Assembly: GCA_964547855.1 (NCBI GenBank)
Contig: CAZJPG010000001.1
Location: forward strand, 84,436 to 148,435
Length of the DNA: 64,000 nt
Source: JBAZHE01 sp964547855
GTDB lineage: Bacteria; Patescibacteriota; Patescibacteriia; Patescibacteriales; WJLG01
Direction of reading: 5' to 3'
The number at the start of each line of letters is the position of its first letter. Position 1 is the stretch's first letter. Under the pieces are notes generated by a model. The model was not told where the DNA came from and did not search any database. It was given only the letters and a program-made list of their open reading frames with translations. Below are positions 8,772 to 17,531 of this stretch, piece after piece. The position numbers and the translations under genes are program-made.

Positions 8772-8871
8772 ATTCATACAATTAAAGTTAAAAAACCAAG
8801 AATTAAAAACATAAGGCTAAAAGCTATTTTTATTTTTTACTTTTAATTTTTCATTTTAAATTGTTTCTATT

Positions 8872-10158
8872 ATGTCAAAATACATAATCAATGGACCAGC
8901 GAAACTACACGGAGAGATCGATGTCAAAGGGGCAAAAAATCACGCACTAAAAGTGATTCCAGCCGCCATACTATCTTCGGAAAAGATAACCATTAAAAAT
9001 CTTCCTGACATAGAGGACGTCAAGCAGTCTTTATCTTTAATATCCGACCTTGGGGCCAAGATAGAAAAAAAAGACAACGGCGATGTCGTTATCGATCCCA
9101 GTGAAGTGAACAAAACAGAATTGTCTCCATCCTTCGCCAATAAATTTCGCGCGTCGATAATGTTCGTCGCACCACTTCTCGCCCACTTCGGACACGTTCG
9201 TTTTCCTCATCCTGGTGGTTGCGTGATCGGCGCTGGCGAAAGACCGATCGATCTTTTTCTCGAAGGCTTCGCCGCTCTTGGTGCCGAAGTCGGCGTTGAC
9301 AATGGATTCTATGACATAAAGACATCTGGCCGGCTATCTGGAGGTAATTTTTTCTTTCCAGTGGTCAGCGTCACAGCCACTGAATCTTTAATGATGGCAG
9401 CGGTCTTGTCCGACGGAAAGACCACTTTAAAAAATTGTGCCATGGAACCAGAGATCAAAGCTCTGGCCGACTACTTAAATGAGAACGGAGCTAAGATATC
9501 AGGGGCTGGAACTCCCAATATGACAATAGAGGGAGTCGAGAAGATATCAGCTTCCGAGTGCCACGTAATACCAGACCGTATAGAAACTGGATCATTCATG
9601 TGCTTGGCCGCAGCCGCTCATTCGGAGATCACCATTAAAAAATGCGTCCCCGAACATGTCGAATCGCTTTTAGAAATATTCAAAAGATCGAACATCGGTT
9701 TTGAAGTAGGAACTGATTGGATCAAAATACTCGCCACTGAAAATTTTGAACCTTACAGTATAAAAACCCATGAATACCCAGGATTTCCCACGGATCTACA
9801 GTCTCCATACACAGTTTTAATGACACAAGCCAACGGCGCGTCGATAATTTTCGAAACGATCTACGACCGTCGCTTGATATACACCGACCTTCTGTCGCAG
9901 ATGGGGGCGGATATAATAATGTGCGATCCTCATCGCGTCGTCGTCAATGGACCGTCGCCTCTTCATGGCCGCCGACTAACCAGCCCAGACCTTAGAGCGG
10001 GCATTGCCCTGATCATCGCCGCCATAGTCGCTAAAGGAAAGACCGAAATCGACAACATCTACCAAATAGAGCGCGGCTATGAAGATATAGTCGGTAGATT
10101 GTCGTCATTAGGAGCTGATATAAAAAGAGTCGAAGATTGCCCGACTTCTTGCGATTAA
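8872..10158 (+). CDS. murA: UDP-N-acetylglucosamine 1-carboxyvinyltransferase MurA
   Basis: MurA catalyses the first committed step of peptidoglycan synthesis, transferring enolpyruvate from PEP to UDP-GlcNAc in the cytosol. The 428-residue product has family length. The substrate-binding K22-N23 pair (GAKNHALK) and the catalytic Cys117 in the HPGGCVIGAGERPID loop are present; the Cys form is normally fosfomycin-sensitive. The two-lobed EPSP-synthase-like fold is collinear throughout. The stop is one base before the start of the PEGA-domain gene, so the two are probably cotranscribed from the promoter at 8743-8771. Confidence 0.96.
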   Translation: MSKYIINGPAKLHGEIDVKGAKNHALKVIPAAILSSEKITIKNLPDIEDVKQSLSLISDLGAKIEKKDNGDVVIDPSEVNKTELSPSFANKFRASIMFVAPLLAHFGHVRFPHPGGCVIGAGERPIDLFLEGFAALGAEVGVDNGFYDIKTSGRLSGGNFFFPVVSVTATESLMMAAVLSDGKTTLKNCAMEPEIKALADYLNENGAKISGAGTPNMTIEGVEKISASECHVIPDRIETGSFMCLAAAAHSEITIKKCVPEHVESLLEIFKRSNIGFEVGTDWIKILATENFEPYSIKTHEYPGFPTDLQSPYTVLMTQANGASIIFETIYDRRLIYTDLLSQMGADIIMCDPHRVVVNGPSPLHGRRLTSPDLRAGIALIIAAIVAKGKTEIDNIYQIERGYEDIVGRLSSLGADIKRVEDCPTSCD

Positions 10159-10159
10159 T

Positions 10160-11509
10160 ATGACAAAGATAAAAAGAAAGATATTATTTTTTATATTCTT
10201 AACGGCCTTTTTCGTATTGACGCCGTATATTTTACTTTACGCCTCTGGCTACCAATTCGATTGGCGTCGGCCATTCTCGCCACTAATGATCCAAAAAACC
10301 GGTATGGCCATAGTCTACTCGGAACCGTCAGGCGCCAGCATTTATTTGAACGACAAGAAACAAAAAGACCTATCGCTGTCTTTAAATTTTGGCCATGACA
10401 ATTCCTTGAAGACCCCGGTAAAAATGAAAAATCTTCTTCCTGGCTCATACGACCTTAGAGTCGAACTTCCTGGGTATTGGCCCTGGACAAGACGAATAAC
10501 CATCCACCCTGGACAGATAACCCATGTTCTTGATATAAATCTTTTCCGCAAAGACTTGCCTGTTTTAATCGCTAAATCTTCTGTCGGTGACATATACCCA
10601 TCGCCAAACCATAAAAAAGCCTTACTTGAGAACGGAGATTTGATCGACCTTAAGACCGAATCCGTCGAAATGAAATTAGCCTCGTCAACCCCGGCATCAT
10701 GGTCGTCCGATGGAAACAGGATCATCGGCGGAGGCGAAGCTATCAATTTAAAAGACAGGACCAAGGACGTCTCACTCAAAAATGTCATTGGCCCCGATAT
10801 ATCGAATCCAAAATGGCTATACGGAGACAGTGGGCAAATCGCCTATATCTATAACGAAGGTCTTAATCGTTTTGACTTAGACAAAAAGACTGATTATGTG
10901 ATCGATGACAATGAAGAGATATTAGACCATGCATCTCGCAATGGCGAAGTTGTCTATGTCGCGAAAAATGGCTTTTCGGCTAAATTGAAGATATATTCTT
11001 TATCAGAAAAAAAGATCAGCCAAGAGATAGACTTGCCACCATCCGATGGTTATACTTTTCTAGACAACGGCAATAGTTTGGTAAACCTATACGATTCTAA
11101 ATATAAAATATTATATTTGATCGATCCGTCATCTCAAATCACTCCTTTGGTCGAGATAGTCAATAACGCCAAATACTTCGAATGGTTCGACGACAAAACA
11201 CTTTTCTTCGCCAATGATTCGGAAATATGGTTGCTAGACCTCAAAAGCGACTCTCGCCGCTTGCTGCTGAGATGGAGCGAGCCTTTAAAAGGCATAGTTA
11301 AAACTAAGAGCGACAACTACCTGCTCTTTCATACCGACAACAGTCTCAAAGTCTTAACATGGGATAAGGGCGATGAAAAATTACAAGTGACGGAAATATT
11401 AAAACTAGAAAAGATTGCCTCTCCTTTCTTCTCAGAAAACGAAAACTCTATATATTTCTCCGGCAAGATCGGAAATCAGGAAGGTCTCTACAAATTGAAT
11501 CTGAAATAA
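10160..11509 (+). CDS. Membrane-anchored PEGA-domain protein with beta-propeller-like repeats
   Basis: The 449-residue product starts with a basic segment and one hydrophobic helix (about residues 8-27), an uncleaved anchor or signal. A PEGA domain follows (about 50-125; SEPSGASIYLND and LPGSYDLRVELPGY), a small surface-layer beta fold. The rest (about 135-449) consists of repeated strands resembling a WD40/TolB-type propeller, with motifs such as SPNHKKALLENGDLI and ASWSSDGNRIIGG. It probably binds envelope components outside the membrane; the ligand is unknown. It follows murA by one base and ends at a strong terminator. Confidence 0.82.
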   Translation: MTKIKRKILFFIFLTAFFVLTPYILLYASGYQFDWRRPFSPLMIQKTGMAIVYSEPSGASIYLNDKKQKDLSLSLNFGHDNSLKTPVKMKNLLPGSYDLRVELPGYWPWTRRITIHPGQITHVLDINLFRKDLPVLIAKSSVGDIYPSPNHKKALLENGDLIDLKTESVEMKLASSTPASWSSDGNRIIGGGEAINLKDRTKDVSLKNVIGPDISNPKWLYGDSGQIAYIYNEGLNRFDLDKKTDYVIDDNEEILDHASRNGEVVYVAKNGFSAKLKIYSLSEKKISQEIDLPPSDGYTFLDNGNSLVNLYDSKYKILYLIDPSSQITPLVEIVNNAKYFEWFDDKTLFFANDSEIWLLDLKSDSRRLLLRWSEPLKGIVKTKSDNYLLFHTDNSLKVLTWDKGDEKLQVTEILKLEKIASPFFSENENSIYFSGKIGNQEGLYKLNLK

Positions 11510-11513
11510 ACAA

Positions 11514-11545
11514 AAAACCGCTGGCCGAATGGCTGGCGGTTTTTA
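11514..11545. terminator. Bidirectional terminator between the PEGA gene and galU
   Basis: A 13-bp stem (11514-11526 with 11531-11543, two G-U pairs) encloses the 4-base loop GAAT and is flanked by A and T runs. It stops both the plus-strand murA operon and the minus-strand galU operon. Confidence 0.85.
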
Positions 11546-11563
11546 GCTTTGAACTTGATATAT

Positions 11564-12427
11564 TTAACCGATCTCTTTTTTACAAAAATCCTTCAACTTA
11601 TCCTTTAGATCTTCTCGATCCAATGCATACTTTAAAGTCGCCTTTAAGTAATTCCACGGATCGCCGGTGGTCAACCACTCACCCTCCTCGACCTTCTTAG
11701 CATGGACCTCGCCTCCTTTTTCGATATACTTACCAATGGCATCGACGATCCATAGTTCGCCTCCTTTACCAAGAGGAGTCTTAGCTAGTTCATCGATTAT
11801 ATTTTGATCCAACACCATGCGACCAAAGTCGGCTAAACGAGACGGAGCCTCTTCGATCGAAGGTTTCTCGATTATCCTCTTTATCCTATTCGACCCATCT
11901 TCTAGCTCGGCGATACCGTAACGACTGACCTCCTCCAATGGAACCTCCTGAAAGGCCATAATAGGCTTGCCATCGCGCTCATAATCCTCGACCATCGACT
12001 TAGTAAATGATGTTTTTGACCTAACTAAGTCATCGCCAAAACAGAAAACGAACGGCTCATCCTTGACTAAATTGGCCGCAGAAAGTATCGGCACTCCATT
12101 GCCGTATTGCGGGCGCTGGCGAACATAGATAAAATTGGCTAAATTAGCGACCCTCTCTATTTCTTCGGCCAAAGAATCCTTGCCGGCTTTCTTGAGATCG
12201 TAAAGCAAGGAAAGGTTATGATCGAAATGATCCTCTAAAGGCTTTTTATCCCACTTAGTCACCAATATTATATCAGTTATGCCGGCCTCGACTAACTCCT
12301 CGACGACCAACTGAATTATTGGCTTGTCGATGATCGGTAACATTTCCTTAGGCATCGCCTTAGTTGCTGGCAAAAGACGTGTGCCAGAGCCAGCGACGGC
12401 CACGATGGCCTTAGTTATTTTAGGCAT
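11564..12427 (-). CDS. galU: UTP-glucose-1-phosphate uridylyltransferase
   Basis: GalU makes UDP-glucose from UTP and glucose-1-phosphate, supplying surface glycan synthesis. The 287-residue product has family length and the nucleotidyltransferase signature GSGTRLLPATKAMPKEMLP at residues 13-31, followed by the acceptor motif GDDLVRSKTSF and the late VEEGEWLTTGDPWNYLKA stretch. The start lies one base after the stop of a family 2 glycosyltransferase gene, so both are on one mRNA. The transcript ends at the terminator 11514-11545. Confidence 0.96.
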   Translation of the reverse strand: MPKITKAIVAVAGSGTRLLPATKAMPKEMLPIIDKPIIQLVVEELVEAGITDIILVTKWDKKPLEDHFDHNLSLLYDLKKAGKDSLAEEIERVANLANFIYVRQRPQYGNGVPILSAANLVKDEPFVFCFGDDLVRSKTSFTKSMVEDYERDGKPIMAFQEVPLEEVSRYGIAELEDGSNRIKRIIEKPSIEEAPSRLADFGRMVLDQNIIDELAKTPLGKGGELWIVDAIGKYIEKGGEVHAKKVEEGEWLTTGDPWNYLKATLKYALDREDLKDKLKDFCKKEIG

Positions 12428-12428
12428 A

Positions 12429-13214
12429 TTATCGACTTAAAAAATATTTAAACCAGGACTTAAGATGTTCCCTGGTCAATTTATCCGTCAAAGGAGCTAT
12501 GTACCATGGCTTATCGGCGCTTTGTCTGGCATGGTCGTGAACCACTGCGGCTTCCGGCAAATAAATAACTTTCATTCCGTGTTTTTTCTTTATACGTCGG
12601 CAGAGATCGGTATCTTCGAAATACATAAAGTACTTCTCATCAAAAAGAAAACCATCCTTATCGGCGATCTCCCGCTTAATCATAAGACACGAGCCCATCA
12701 CCCAATCCACTTCCCTTACCTCTTTATGATCGTAGTCCTTCATTAAAAATTCATTCAAATGCTCTCCGGCTAAACCGCCGAAAAAAGTACGGCGCAATAT
12801 TGGGGTGTGAAATTTAGGGAAACGTAAACATGAATATTGCAAGGTTCCGTCACTATTCAAAAGCTTCGGCCCAACCAAACCAACGTCTTGGTGCGCATCC
12901 AAATAAGCGACCATTTTTGGTATGGCATCGCTCTTTATCAAAGTATCTGGGTTTAATATCAATAGATATCTTCCGCTTGCCGACCTAACCCCAAGATTGT
13001 TGCCGCCGCCCATGCCTAAATTCTTCTCACTAACGATAATCCTAACTTCAGGGAAAGCACTAGCTATGGCCTTGGCATCGCCATTACCAGAAGCATTATC
13101 CACGACTATCGTCTCATGCAAAAAACCGCCCCAATCCGCATTTTTAAGCGAATCTAGGCACTTTAAAGTCTTTTCCAAGCTCTTAAAATTGACTATTATT
13201 ACACTAACATCCAT
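12429..13214 (-). CDS. Family 2 glycosyltransferase (rhamnosyltransferase-like)
   Basis: GT-A fold glycosyltransferase of 261 residues that transfers a sugar from a nucleotide donor to a growing glycan at the cytosolic membrane face. Visible motifs: SVIIVNFKSLEKT (strand 1), ETIVVDNASGNG, NLGMGGGNNLGVRSA, the metal-binding NPDTLI, and VMGSCLMIKRE with YFEDTDLCRR near the catalytic base. This matches the WcaA/RfbF-like branch. It is the first gene of a two-gene operon with galU, has its own promoter (13249-13277) and a hairpin in its leader. Acceptor and donor cannot be told from the sequence. Confidence 0.9.
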   Translation of the reverse strand: MDVSVIIVNFKSLEKTLKCLDSLKNADWGGFLHETIVVDNASGNGDAKAIASAFPEVRIIVSEKNLGMGGGNNLGVRSASGRYLLILNPDTLIKSDAIPKMVAYLDAHQDVGLVGPKLLNSDGTLQYSCLRFPKFHTPILRRTFFGGLAGEHLNEFLMKDYDHKEVREVDWVMGSCLMIKREIADKDGFLFDEKYFMYFEDTDLCRRIKKKHGMKVIYLPEAAVVHDHARQSADKPWYIAPLTDKLTREHLKSWFKYFLSR

Positions 13215-13219
13215 ATCAT

Positions 13220-13242
13220 TAAAAGGGCCTTACGGAGCCCTT
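13220..13242 (-). promoter_or_regulatory. Leader hairpin before the GT2-galU operon
   Basis: On the minus strand AAGGGC and GCCCTT pair across an 8-base loop and are followed by TTTAAT a few bases before the ATG at 13214. It looks like a short terminator or a translation-blocking hairpin directly in front of the start codon. No SD site lies between it and the ATG. Confidence 0.4.
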
Positions 13243-13248
13243 ACTTTA

Positions 13249-13277
13249 AGAATACTTCCTTGTTTTTCTAAAGTCAA
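13249..13277 (-). promoter_or_regulatory. Promoter of the GT2-galU operon
   Basis: TTGACT (minus, 13272-13277) and TATTCT (13249-13254) are separated by 17 bases. Transcription would begin just before the leader hairpin. Confidence 0.65.
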
Positions 13278-13306
13278 CCGAACGAACAATCGCAAAGTAA
13301 AAAAAT

Positions 13307-13341
13307 AAAAAGACTGCCGATCATCTACGGCGGTCTTTTTA
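13307..13341 (-). terminator. Terminator after the glycosidase-MFS-GT2 operon
   Basis: A 13-bp stem (13307-13319 with 13328-13340, one G-U pair) with an 8-base loop and flanking T run on the minus strand. It lies 16 bases after the stop of the GT2 gene 13357-14406. Confidence 0.85.
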
Positions 13342-13356
13342 AAACGCGATTTTTTC

Positions 13357-14406
13357 CTACAAGATCTTCTTAGCGATCGACCAATACGCCTCAAAAAACG
13401 GATTGGCGAATTTTCTCAATATGACATTGTCGACTTCCTGAGAAACGATCTGCCCGACCATAGAATCGGTTAAATCCTTATCAGGAACTCGGCGCAAAGT
13501 TTGAATGCGCTTTCTTTCAATCAAAAGCCGACGCCAAGAACCAGGACGCAAAAAATAAATATATGACCTTAGCTTCTCTTTAAACCAGCCGCGCAAAACA
13601 GCGAAGGCGATCTGCCCCATCTCCATGATAATCAGGGCCGGCAATATAGATAAAATAGTTGTCAGCTCGTAAAAAGAAAAAATAAAAATAAAACGGTTCC
13701 TTTCCATTAGGTATATCTTTTTAATACTGCGAGAAAACTCGAATTTATGGAAACAGACCGATTTCGGAACTAAGATAATGCGGTAACCCAAAAGCCTGAC
13801 TTTCCACCCAACTTCGACATCGTCATGATACATAAAATAATCCTCGTTGTAGCCACCGATAGATTCAAAGACTTTCTTTTTTATAGCCAAACTACAACCG
13901 CTGGCATAGCCTTTTATTTCTGGACACCCTTCGATCTCGCGATCCTCTTCCATGTAAGCCGAAGTGAACCCGAACCCCAGAAAATGCAATCTATTGCCCA
14001 AACTATTTATTCTAGCTTTATTACCATCTTCAGGATATACCAAGATCTTCGATTGGGCGATGCCGACCGACTCATCTCTTTCAAGTGCTCCGACCAATTC
14101 CGAAAGCCAACGCTCGTCAAAGGCCGTGTCCATATTGGCGATAACTATCGTTTCGGCGCCATCGGCTATGGCCGCTTTAGCGCCAGCATTGTTGGCCGCG
14201 GAATAATTGCCATCGTCGCGGGAAATTATCGACGCTTCTGGATACATTTTCACCAAAAAATCGCGACTCTCCTGGCTCGAAGCGTTATCCACTATATATA
14301 CTTTAAAATCTTGGCGATCTTGAGAACGCAAAGAATCCCGACACTCGGACAAGAATTTCTTGGCATATTCTTTGTAGTTCACTAAAACTATTCCGACTTT
14401 ATTCAT
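13357..14406 (-). CDS. Family 2 glycosyltransferase with C-terminal membrane segment
   Basis: The 349-residue protein has a GT-A domain (about residues 1-230): GIVLVNYKEYAKK, VYIVDNASSQES, NYSAANNAGAK, the donor/metal motif ANMDTAF, GYASGCSLAIKKK and YFMYHDDVEVGWKVR. Hydrophobic helices near 240-285 may anchor it to the membrane. It is probably a surface-glycan transferase. It is the last gene of the operon that starts with the phosphodiester glycosidase, 15 bases after the preceding GT2 gene, and is followed by a terminator. Confidence 0.88.
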   Translation of the reverse strand: MNKVGIVLVNYKEYAKKFLSECRDSLRSQDRQDFKVYIVDNASSQESRDFLVKMYPEASIISRDDGNYSAANNAGAKAAIADGAETIVIANMDTAFDERWLSELVGALERDESVGIAQSKILVYPEDGNKARINSLGNRLHFLGFGFTSAYMEEDREIEGCPEIKGYASGCSLAIKKKVFESIGGYNEDYFMYHDDVEVGWKVRLLGYRIILVPKSVCFHKFEFSRSIKKIYLMERNRFIFIFSFYELTTILSILPALIIMEMGQIAFAVLRGWFKEKLRSYIYFLRPGSWRRLLIERKRIQTLRRVPDKDLTDSMVGQIVSQEVDNVILRKFANPFFEAYWSIAKKIL

Positions 14407-14421
14407 TTCAAAATATTGTTC

Positions 14422-15309
14422 CTAAGTCTTACTCCTTCCCTTGATCCCTAGCACAGAGAAAAACTTAGTCAAGAAGAATCCGATCTCCCAGGCAAAATTC
14501 AAAACTAAACCCTGCCAAGACGGATGCCATTTTTTAAAATAAGAGAGCATCGAAGCGCGAAAATACCTCTGTGTAGAAAGACGCGGCAACTGCACGAAAC
14601 TTTGGCCTACGAAATCGACACAAGAAGAATCCGGTGTATACCAAACTTCCTCCTTGGCCTGTTTAGCGGAACGACAAAGATCGACCTCTTCGAACCACAA
14701 AAAATACCGCTCATCCAAAACCTCGCCTTTATCCAATCTATCCTGACCGATAATCTTAAGCAAAGACGAACGACGGATGGCCATGAAACCGCCGCGAACC
14801 GAATCGACTTTCTGCGACTTTTCATAGTCAAAATCCTTTCTTAGATAACCGTCGAGCACGGCCGGAAAAATATGCGGCACCTTTAAAACCACCATTAGCT
14901 GATCAAAAAGCGTCGGAAATCTCCTGACATGGCGCAGAATTTCCCCTTTCTCATCAATTAATCGCGCACCAGCGATAGCCGCCTGCGGATTATTATCTAG
15001 CCATTTTGCCAAGTCATCAAAAGTACTTTTATTCGGCAAGGTGTCAGGATTCAAAAGCAAGACATAACGGCCGACTGACTGACGAAAAGCCTGATTATTG
15101 GCTTTGGCAAAGCCTAAATTATCTGAATTGGCGATCAGCTTAACTTGAGGAAAATCACGCTCGACCATTTCAGCCGTTCCATCAGCCGAATGATTATCGA
15201 CTACAAAAACCTCGAATTTAAATCCGGTCTTGCTCAAAAAAATACGAGATAGATTATCTTTCAATTTTTCTTTGACGTTCCAAGAGACTATTATTATCGA
15301 TAAATCCAT
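14422..15309 (-). CDS. Family 2 glycosyltransferase (rhamnosyltransferase-like)
   Basis: A 295-residue GT-A glycosyltransferase of the same branch as the 12429-13214 gene. Motifs: LSIIIVSWNVKEKL, FVVDNHSADGT, NLGFAKANNQAFRQ, LLLNPDTLP, VRGGFMAIRRS and YFLWFEEVDLCRSAK. The C-terminal hydrophobic stretch (about 265-285) may touch the membrane. It sits between the half-size MFS gene (15 bases upstream) and another GT2 gene (15 bases downstream) in one operon. Confidence 0.9.
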   Translation of the reverse strand: MDLSIIIVSWNVKEKLKDNLSRIFLSKTGFKFEVFVVDNHSADGTAEMVERDFPQVKLIANSDNLGFAKANNQAFRQSVGRYVLLLNPDTLPNKSTFDDLAKWLDNNPQAAIAGARLIDEKGEILRHVRRFPTLFDQLMVVLKVPHIFPAVLDGYLRKDFDYEKSQKVDSVRGGFMAIRRSSLLKIIGQDRLDKGEVLDERYFLWFEEVDLCRSAKQAKEEVWYTPDSSCVDFVGQSFVQLPRLSTQRYFRASMLSYFKKWHPSWQGLVLNFAWEIGFFLTKFFSVLGIKGRSKT

Positions 15310-15324
15310 TTGATATTACGAATA

Positions 15325-15966
15325 TTAATCCCCCTTTAAAACATGCCCTTTCCTCATGTGGCTATATATACCGATTAAAAATAGAGAGCCAAAGACATTG
15401 AGTAAGCTTACGACTATAAACAAAGCTTTAAATCCATACTCATTGGCCAAAAATCCGCCCAAAGAAGCGCAGGCCGCCATGGACAACCCCGAAGCCGTCT
15501 GGTATATCCCCCATTCATATCCTTCTCTTTGTTTGTCGATATGGCGCGTAAAGATCGCTAACCAAGTCGGCAAAGCGGCAGCAGAGAATAATCCATATAA
15601 AAATTGCACGGCATAAAGCTTTGTCGGCGTATCGCAAAAAATATAAAGTATCGGCACCAAAGCGAGCATTAAAGAGCTTACGAACATAAACCAAAAATCA
15701 TCGCGTTCTCCTTTGATCTTGTCTATCATCCAGCCAAACGGAATTTGCATCAAACTGCGAACGGTCAATAATATACCCTCGGCGATACCCACGACTTCCA
15801 CCGAACCGCCGACTATTTGACCAGTGATGAAAACAGCGAAGATCGGACCAATGAAAGAGAACCCACCCATGATCATTATGTCCGACAAAGTTAAAAATTT
15901 TATCACCGGATTCATCTTCTTGATGGCTCCGACTTCCTTAATGGTCTTGACTTGATTTTGGCTCAT
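15325..15966 (-). CDS. Half-size MFS-type membrane protein
   Basis: The 213-residue product has about six hydrophobic helices and the MFS loop signature between helices 2 and 3 (FGWMIDKIKGERDD), so it equals the N-terminal half of a normal 12-helix MFS transporter. The frame is intact, with a clean start one base after the YggU-like gene's stop, and the next gene begins 15 bases after its own stop, so there is no room for a lost second half. It may work as a dimer. The substrate is unknown; its neighbours suggest a link to the envelope glycan operon. Confidence 0.75.
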   Translation of the reverse strand: MSQNQVKTIKEVGAIKKMNPVIKFLTLSDIMIMGGFSFIGPIFAVFITGQIVGGSVEVVGIAEGILLTVRSLMQIPFGWMIDKIKGERDDFWFMFVSSLMLALVPILYIFCDTPTKLYAVQFLYGLFSAAALPTWLAIFTRHIDKQREGYEWGIYQTASGLSMAACASLGGFLANEYGFKALFIVVSLLNVFGSLFLIGIYSHMRKGHVLKGD

Positions 15967-15967
15967 T

Positions 15968-16234
15968 TTATTTTTTGATCCTTATTAACTTAACACGGTC
16001 GCCCGCGCCAGCCACCAGGGCCAAGGAGTCTTTAGGCACTCCGAATTCTTTAGCCAAAAAACGTAATAACTCGATATTGGCCTTGCCTCTTTCTGGTTGA
16101 GCGGCCACGGAAATCTTAATAGTCCCGTCGGCCATCACATCTTTAACCTCTGTCTTTGCGGCCCCAGGAATCGCCTTTATCTTAAGATAGACGCTGCCTT
16201 TTTCGTCCAACTCCACTCTCTCCTTAGAAAACAT
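15968..16234 (-). CDS. DUF167/YggU-family protein
   Basis: An 88-residue protein of the YggU family, a small alpha/beta fold of uncertain function. The conserved core is visible: IKAIPGAAKTEV, ISVAAQPERGKANIELLRFLAKEFG and LVAGAGDRVKLIRI. A longer frame reaches 16330 but overlaps the upstream glycosidase gene; the ATG at 16234, one base after that gene's stop and close to the family N-terminus, is the better start. It is in an operon with the glycosidase and the half-size MFS gene. Confidence 0.88.
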   Translation of the reverse strand: MFSKERVELDEKGSVYLKIKAIPGAAKTEVKDVMADGTIKISVAAQPERGKANIELLRFLAKEFGVPKDSLALVAGAGDRVKLIRIKK

Positions 16235-16235
16235 A

Positions 16236-17468
16236 CTATTTAGCCACGAACAACAAAGCGTTCGGTATGCTACGACCAGGACCGATCTTATATTCGTTGT
16301 TGTAATAAAGGGCGGTGGAATTTCCTCCATCTAAATTCATGGCATAATCCATCTTTAAAGCCTTCATCACTGCCGCCAAATCTTCTACTGTAGCGTTTCT
16401 AACGAATACTAGATATATGGTGCCGGCAGGATTGATACCAGCCTTGGTATAACCAATGGCGTTGCGCCAAGTCTTGGTCGTTCTTTGTCCATAATCCATA
16501 TCAGAGGACTTAAGCACCACTGAGCCATTCTCTATTAGGCCAGGCTTATTGCTTATGGCCGCTGAGACTTTTTTCCCAGTCAACGATTCGAAATTATCTA
16601 CGCTCCTAAAGTCGGAAGCGGCGGAAAAATAATAGAATTTATTATCTTCGTCGAAAACCATCATTGGTCCAGTGGTCGGATACTTAGTCTGATCTTCATT
16701 TACCATGGTCTTTGATAACGTGTTATACACTGGCGAAAAATAATATCCGAGCTTAGAGCCCGTGTCGAAATAGCTACCGTTAACAGCGGCGAAGGCTTTA
16801 TGATTGGCCACATAATCATAAAGCGATTTGGTAGGGCAATTAGAAGAACACTTCTCCACTCCAGCGGTATCGGTAACGACTTTTAGACTTAATTTACTCA
16901 AAGCTATTTCCACGATATCGACATAAAAATCACCGCGATCGGTTTTTACGGTTTGGCGATATTTATAATTGCTAAAATTATTAGCGGCGTCATCCTTTTG
17001 AGCCTTAGGTATGGTATTCAAATTAGCCTTAGTTATCCCAAGCCCCAAGCGACGCATCACGGAGAATGCATCAGAAGGGCGGCCAAGATAATATTTTTTC
17101 AAATCGACCGGATTGACATACCAAGACTCACCGTTCTTTTCGACGCGCAAAAGAATGCGGCCGGAAAGTTTTTTGGCGAAAGCACGGTCGCCGGAAGCTG
17201 ACGTACCTTCCTGGGCGATTCTCTGAAAATCCGCTTCAGACACACCAAGAGCCATTGTGCGCATCAAATTGAAAGCATCGGTCGGCCGACCCAGATAAAA
17301 ACGCTCCTTACCAACTGGATCGATATACCAAGCCTCACCCTTGCCCTCGACATCCAGAAGGATTCGACCAGACAAAGAATCAGCTAGTCCAGCGGCATAG
17401 ACCGGTGTAGCTGCCTTTGGGATCACAAAGGAAAGTACCAAAAACAAGATAAAAAAACCTTTTTTCAT
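16236..17468 (-). CDS. Secreted phosphodiester glycosidase (NAGPA/DUF2233 domain) with two N-terminal GRP-type repeats
   Basis: The product of about 410 residues starts with a signal peptide (MKKGFFILFLVLSFVIP, cleavage near AYAAG). Two copies of a repeat of about 50 residues follow (SGRILLDVEGKGEAWYIDP and SGRILLRVEKNGESWYVNP, each ending in YLGRPxDAFxxMRxxxLGxxxA). The C-terminal half is a phosphodiester glycosidase-type domain, shown by AAVNGSYFDTGS, the DYAMNLDGGNSTALYYN motif and a final PNALLFVAK strand. Such domains cleave sugar phosphodiesters in envelope polymers. The ATG at 17468 is chosen because it begins the signal peptide; the upstream frame to 17546 crosses the promoter. First gene of a five-gene operon. 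Confidence 0.87.
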   Translation of the reverse strand: MKKGFFILFLVLSFVIPKAATPVYAAGLADSLSGRILLDVEGKGEAWYIDPVGKERFYLGRPTDAFNLMRTMALGVSEADFQRIAQEGTSASGDRAFAKKLSGRILLRVEKNGESWYVNPVDLKKYYLGRPSDAFSVMRRLGLGITKANLNTIPKAQKDDAANNFSNYKYRQTVKTDRGDFYVDIVEIALSKLSLKVVTDTAGVEKCSSNCPTKSLYDYVANHKAFAAVNGSYFDTGSKLGYYFSPVYNTLSKTMVNEDQTKYPTTGPMMVFDEDNKFYYFSAASDFRSVDNFESLTGKKVSAAISNKPGLIENGSVVLKSSDMDYGQRTTKTWRNAIGYTKAGINPAGTIYLVFVRNATVEDLAAVMKALKMDYAMNLDGGNSTALYYNNEYKIGPGRSIPNALLFVAK

Positions 17469-17501
17469 ATGATAGATTTTAATTTTCTCCCTGATAATAC
17501 T

Positions 17502-17530
17502 AGTATATACCCTAATATGGCAGTCGACAA
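17502..17530 (-). promoter_or_regulatory. Promoter of the phosphodiester glycosidase operon
   Basis: TTGTCG (minus, 17525-17530) and TATACT (17502-17507) are 17 bases apart. Its -35 box lies one base from the -35 box of the divergent promoter at 17532-17560, so the two promoters should compete. Confidence 0.6.
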
Positions 17531-17531
17531 A

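Larger units (their letters stand above)
8552..8871. other. Divergent intergenic region between the small gene and murA
   Basis: 320 AT-rich bases without a supportable gene. It contains the minus promoter at 8616-8644 and the murA promoter at 8743-8771. Between them lie two TTGACC motifs without matching -10 boxes and a TTTATAGCA-TTTTATG string that recurs before the MBOAT gene near 29081. Confidence 0.6.
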
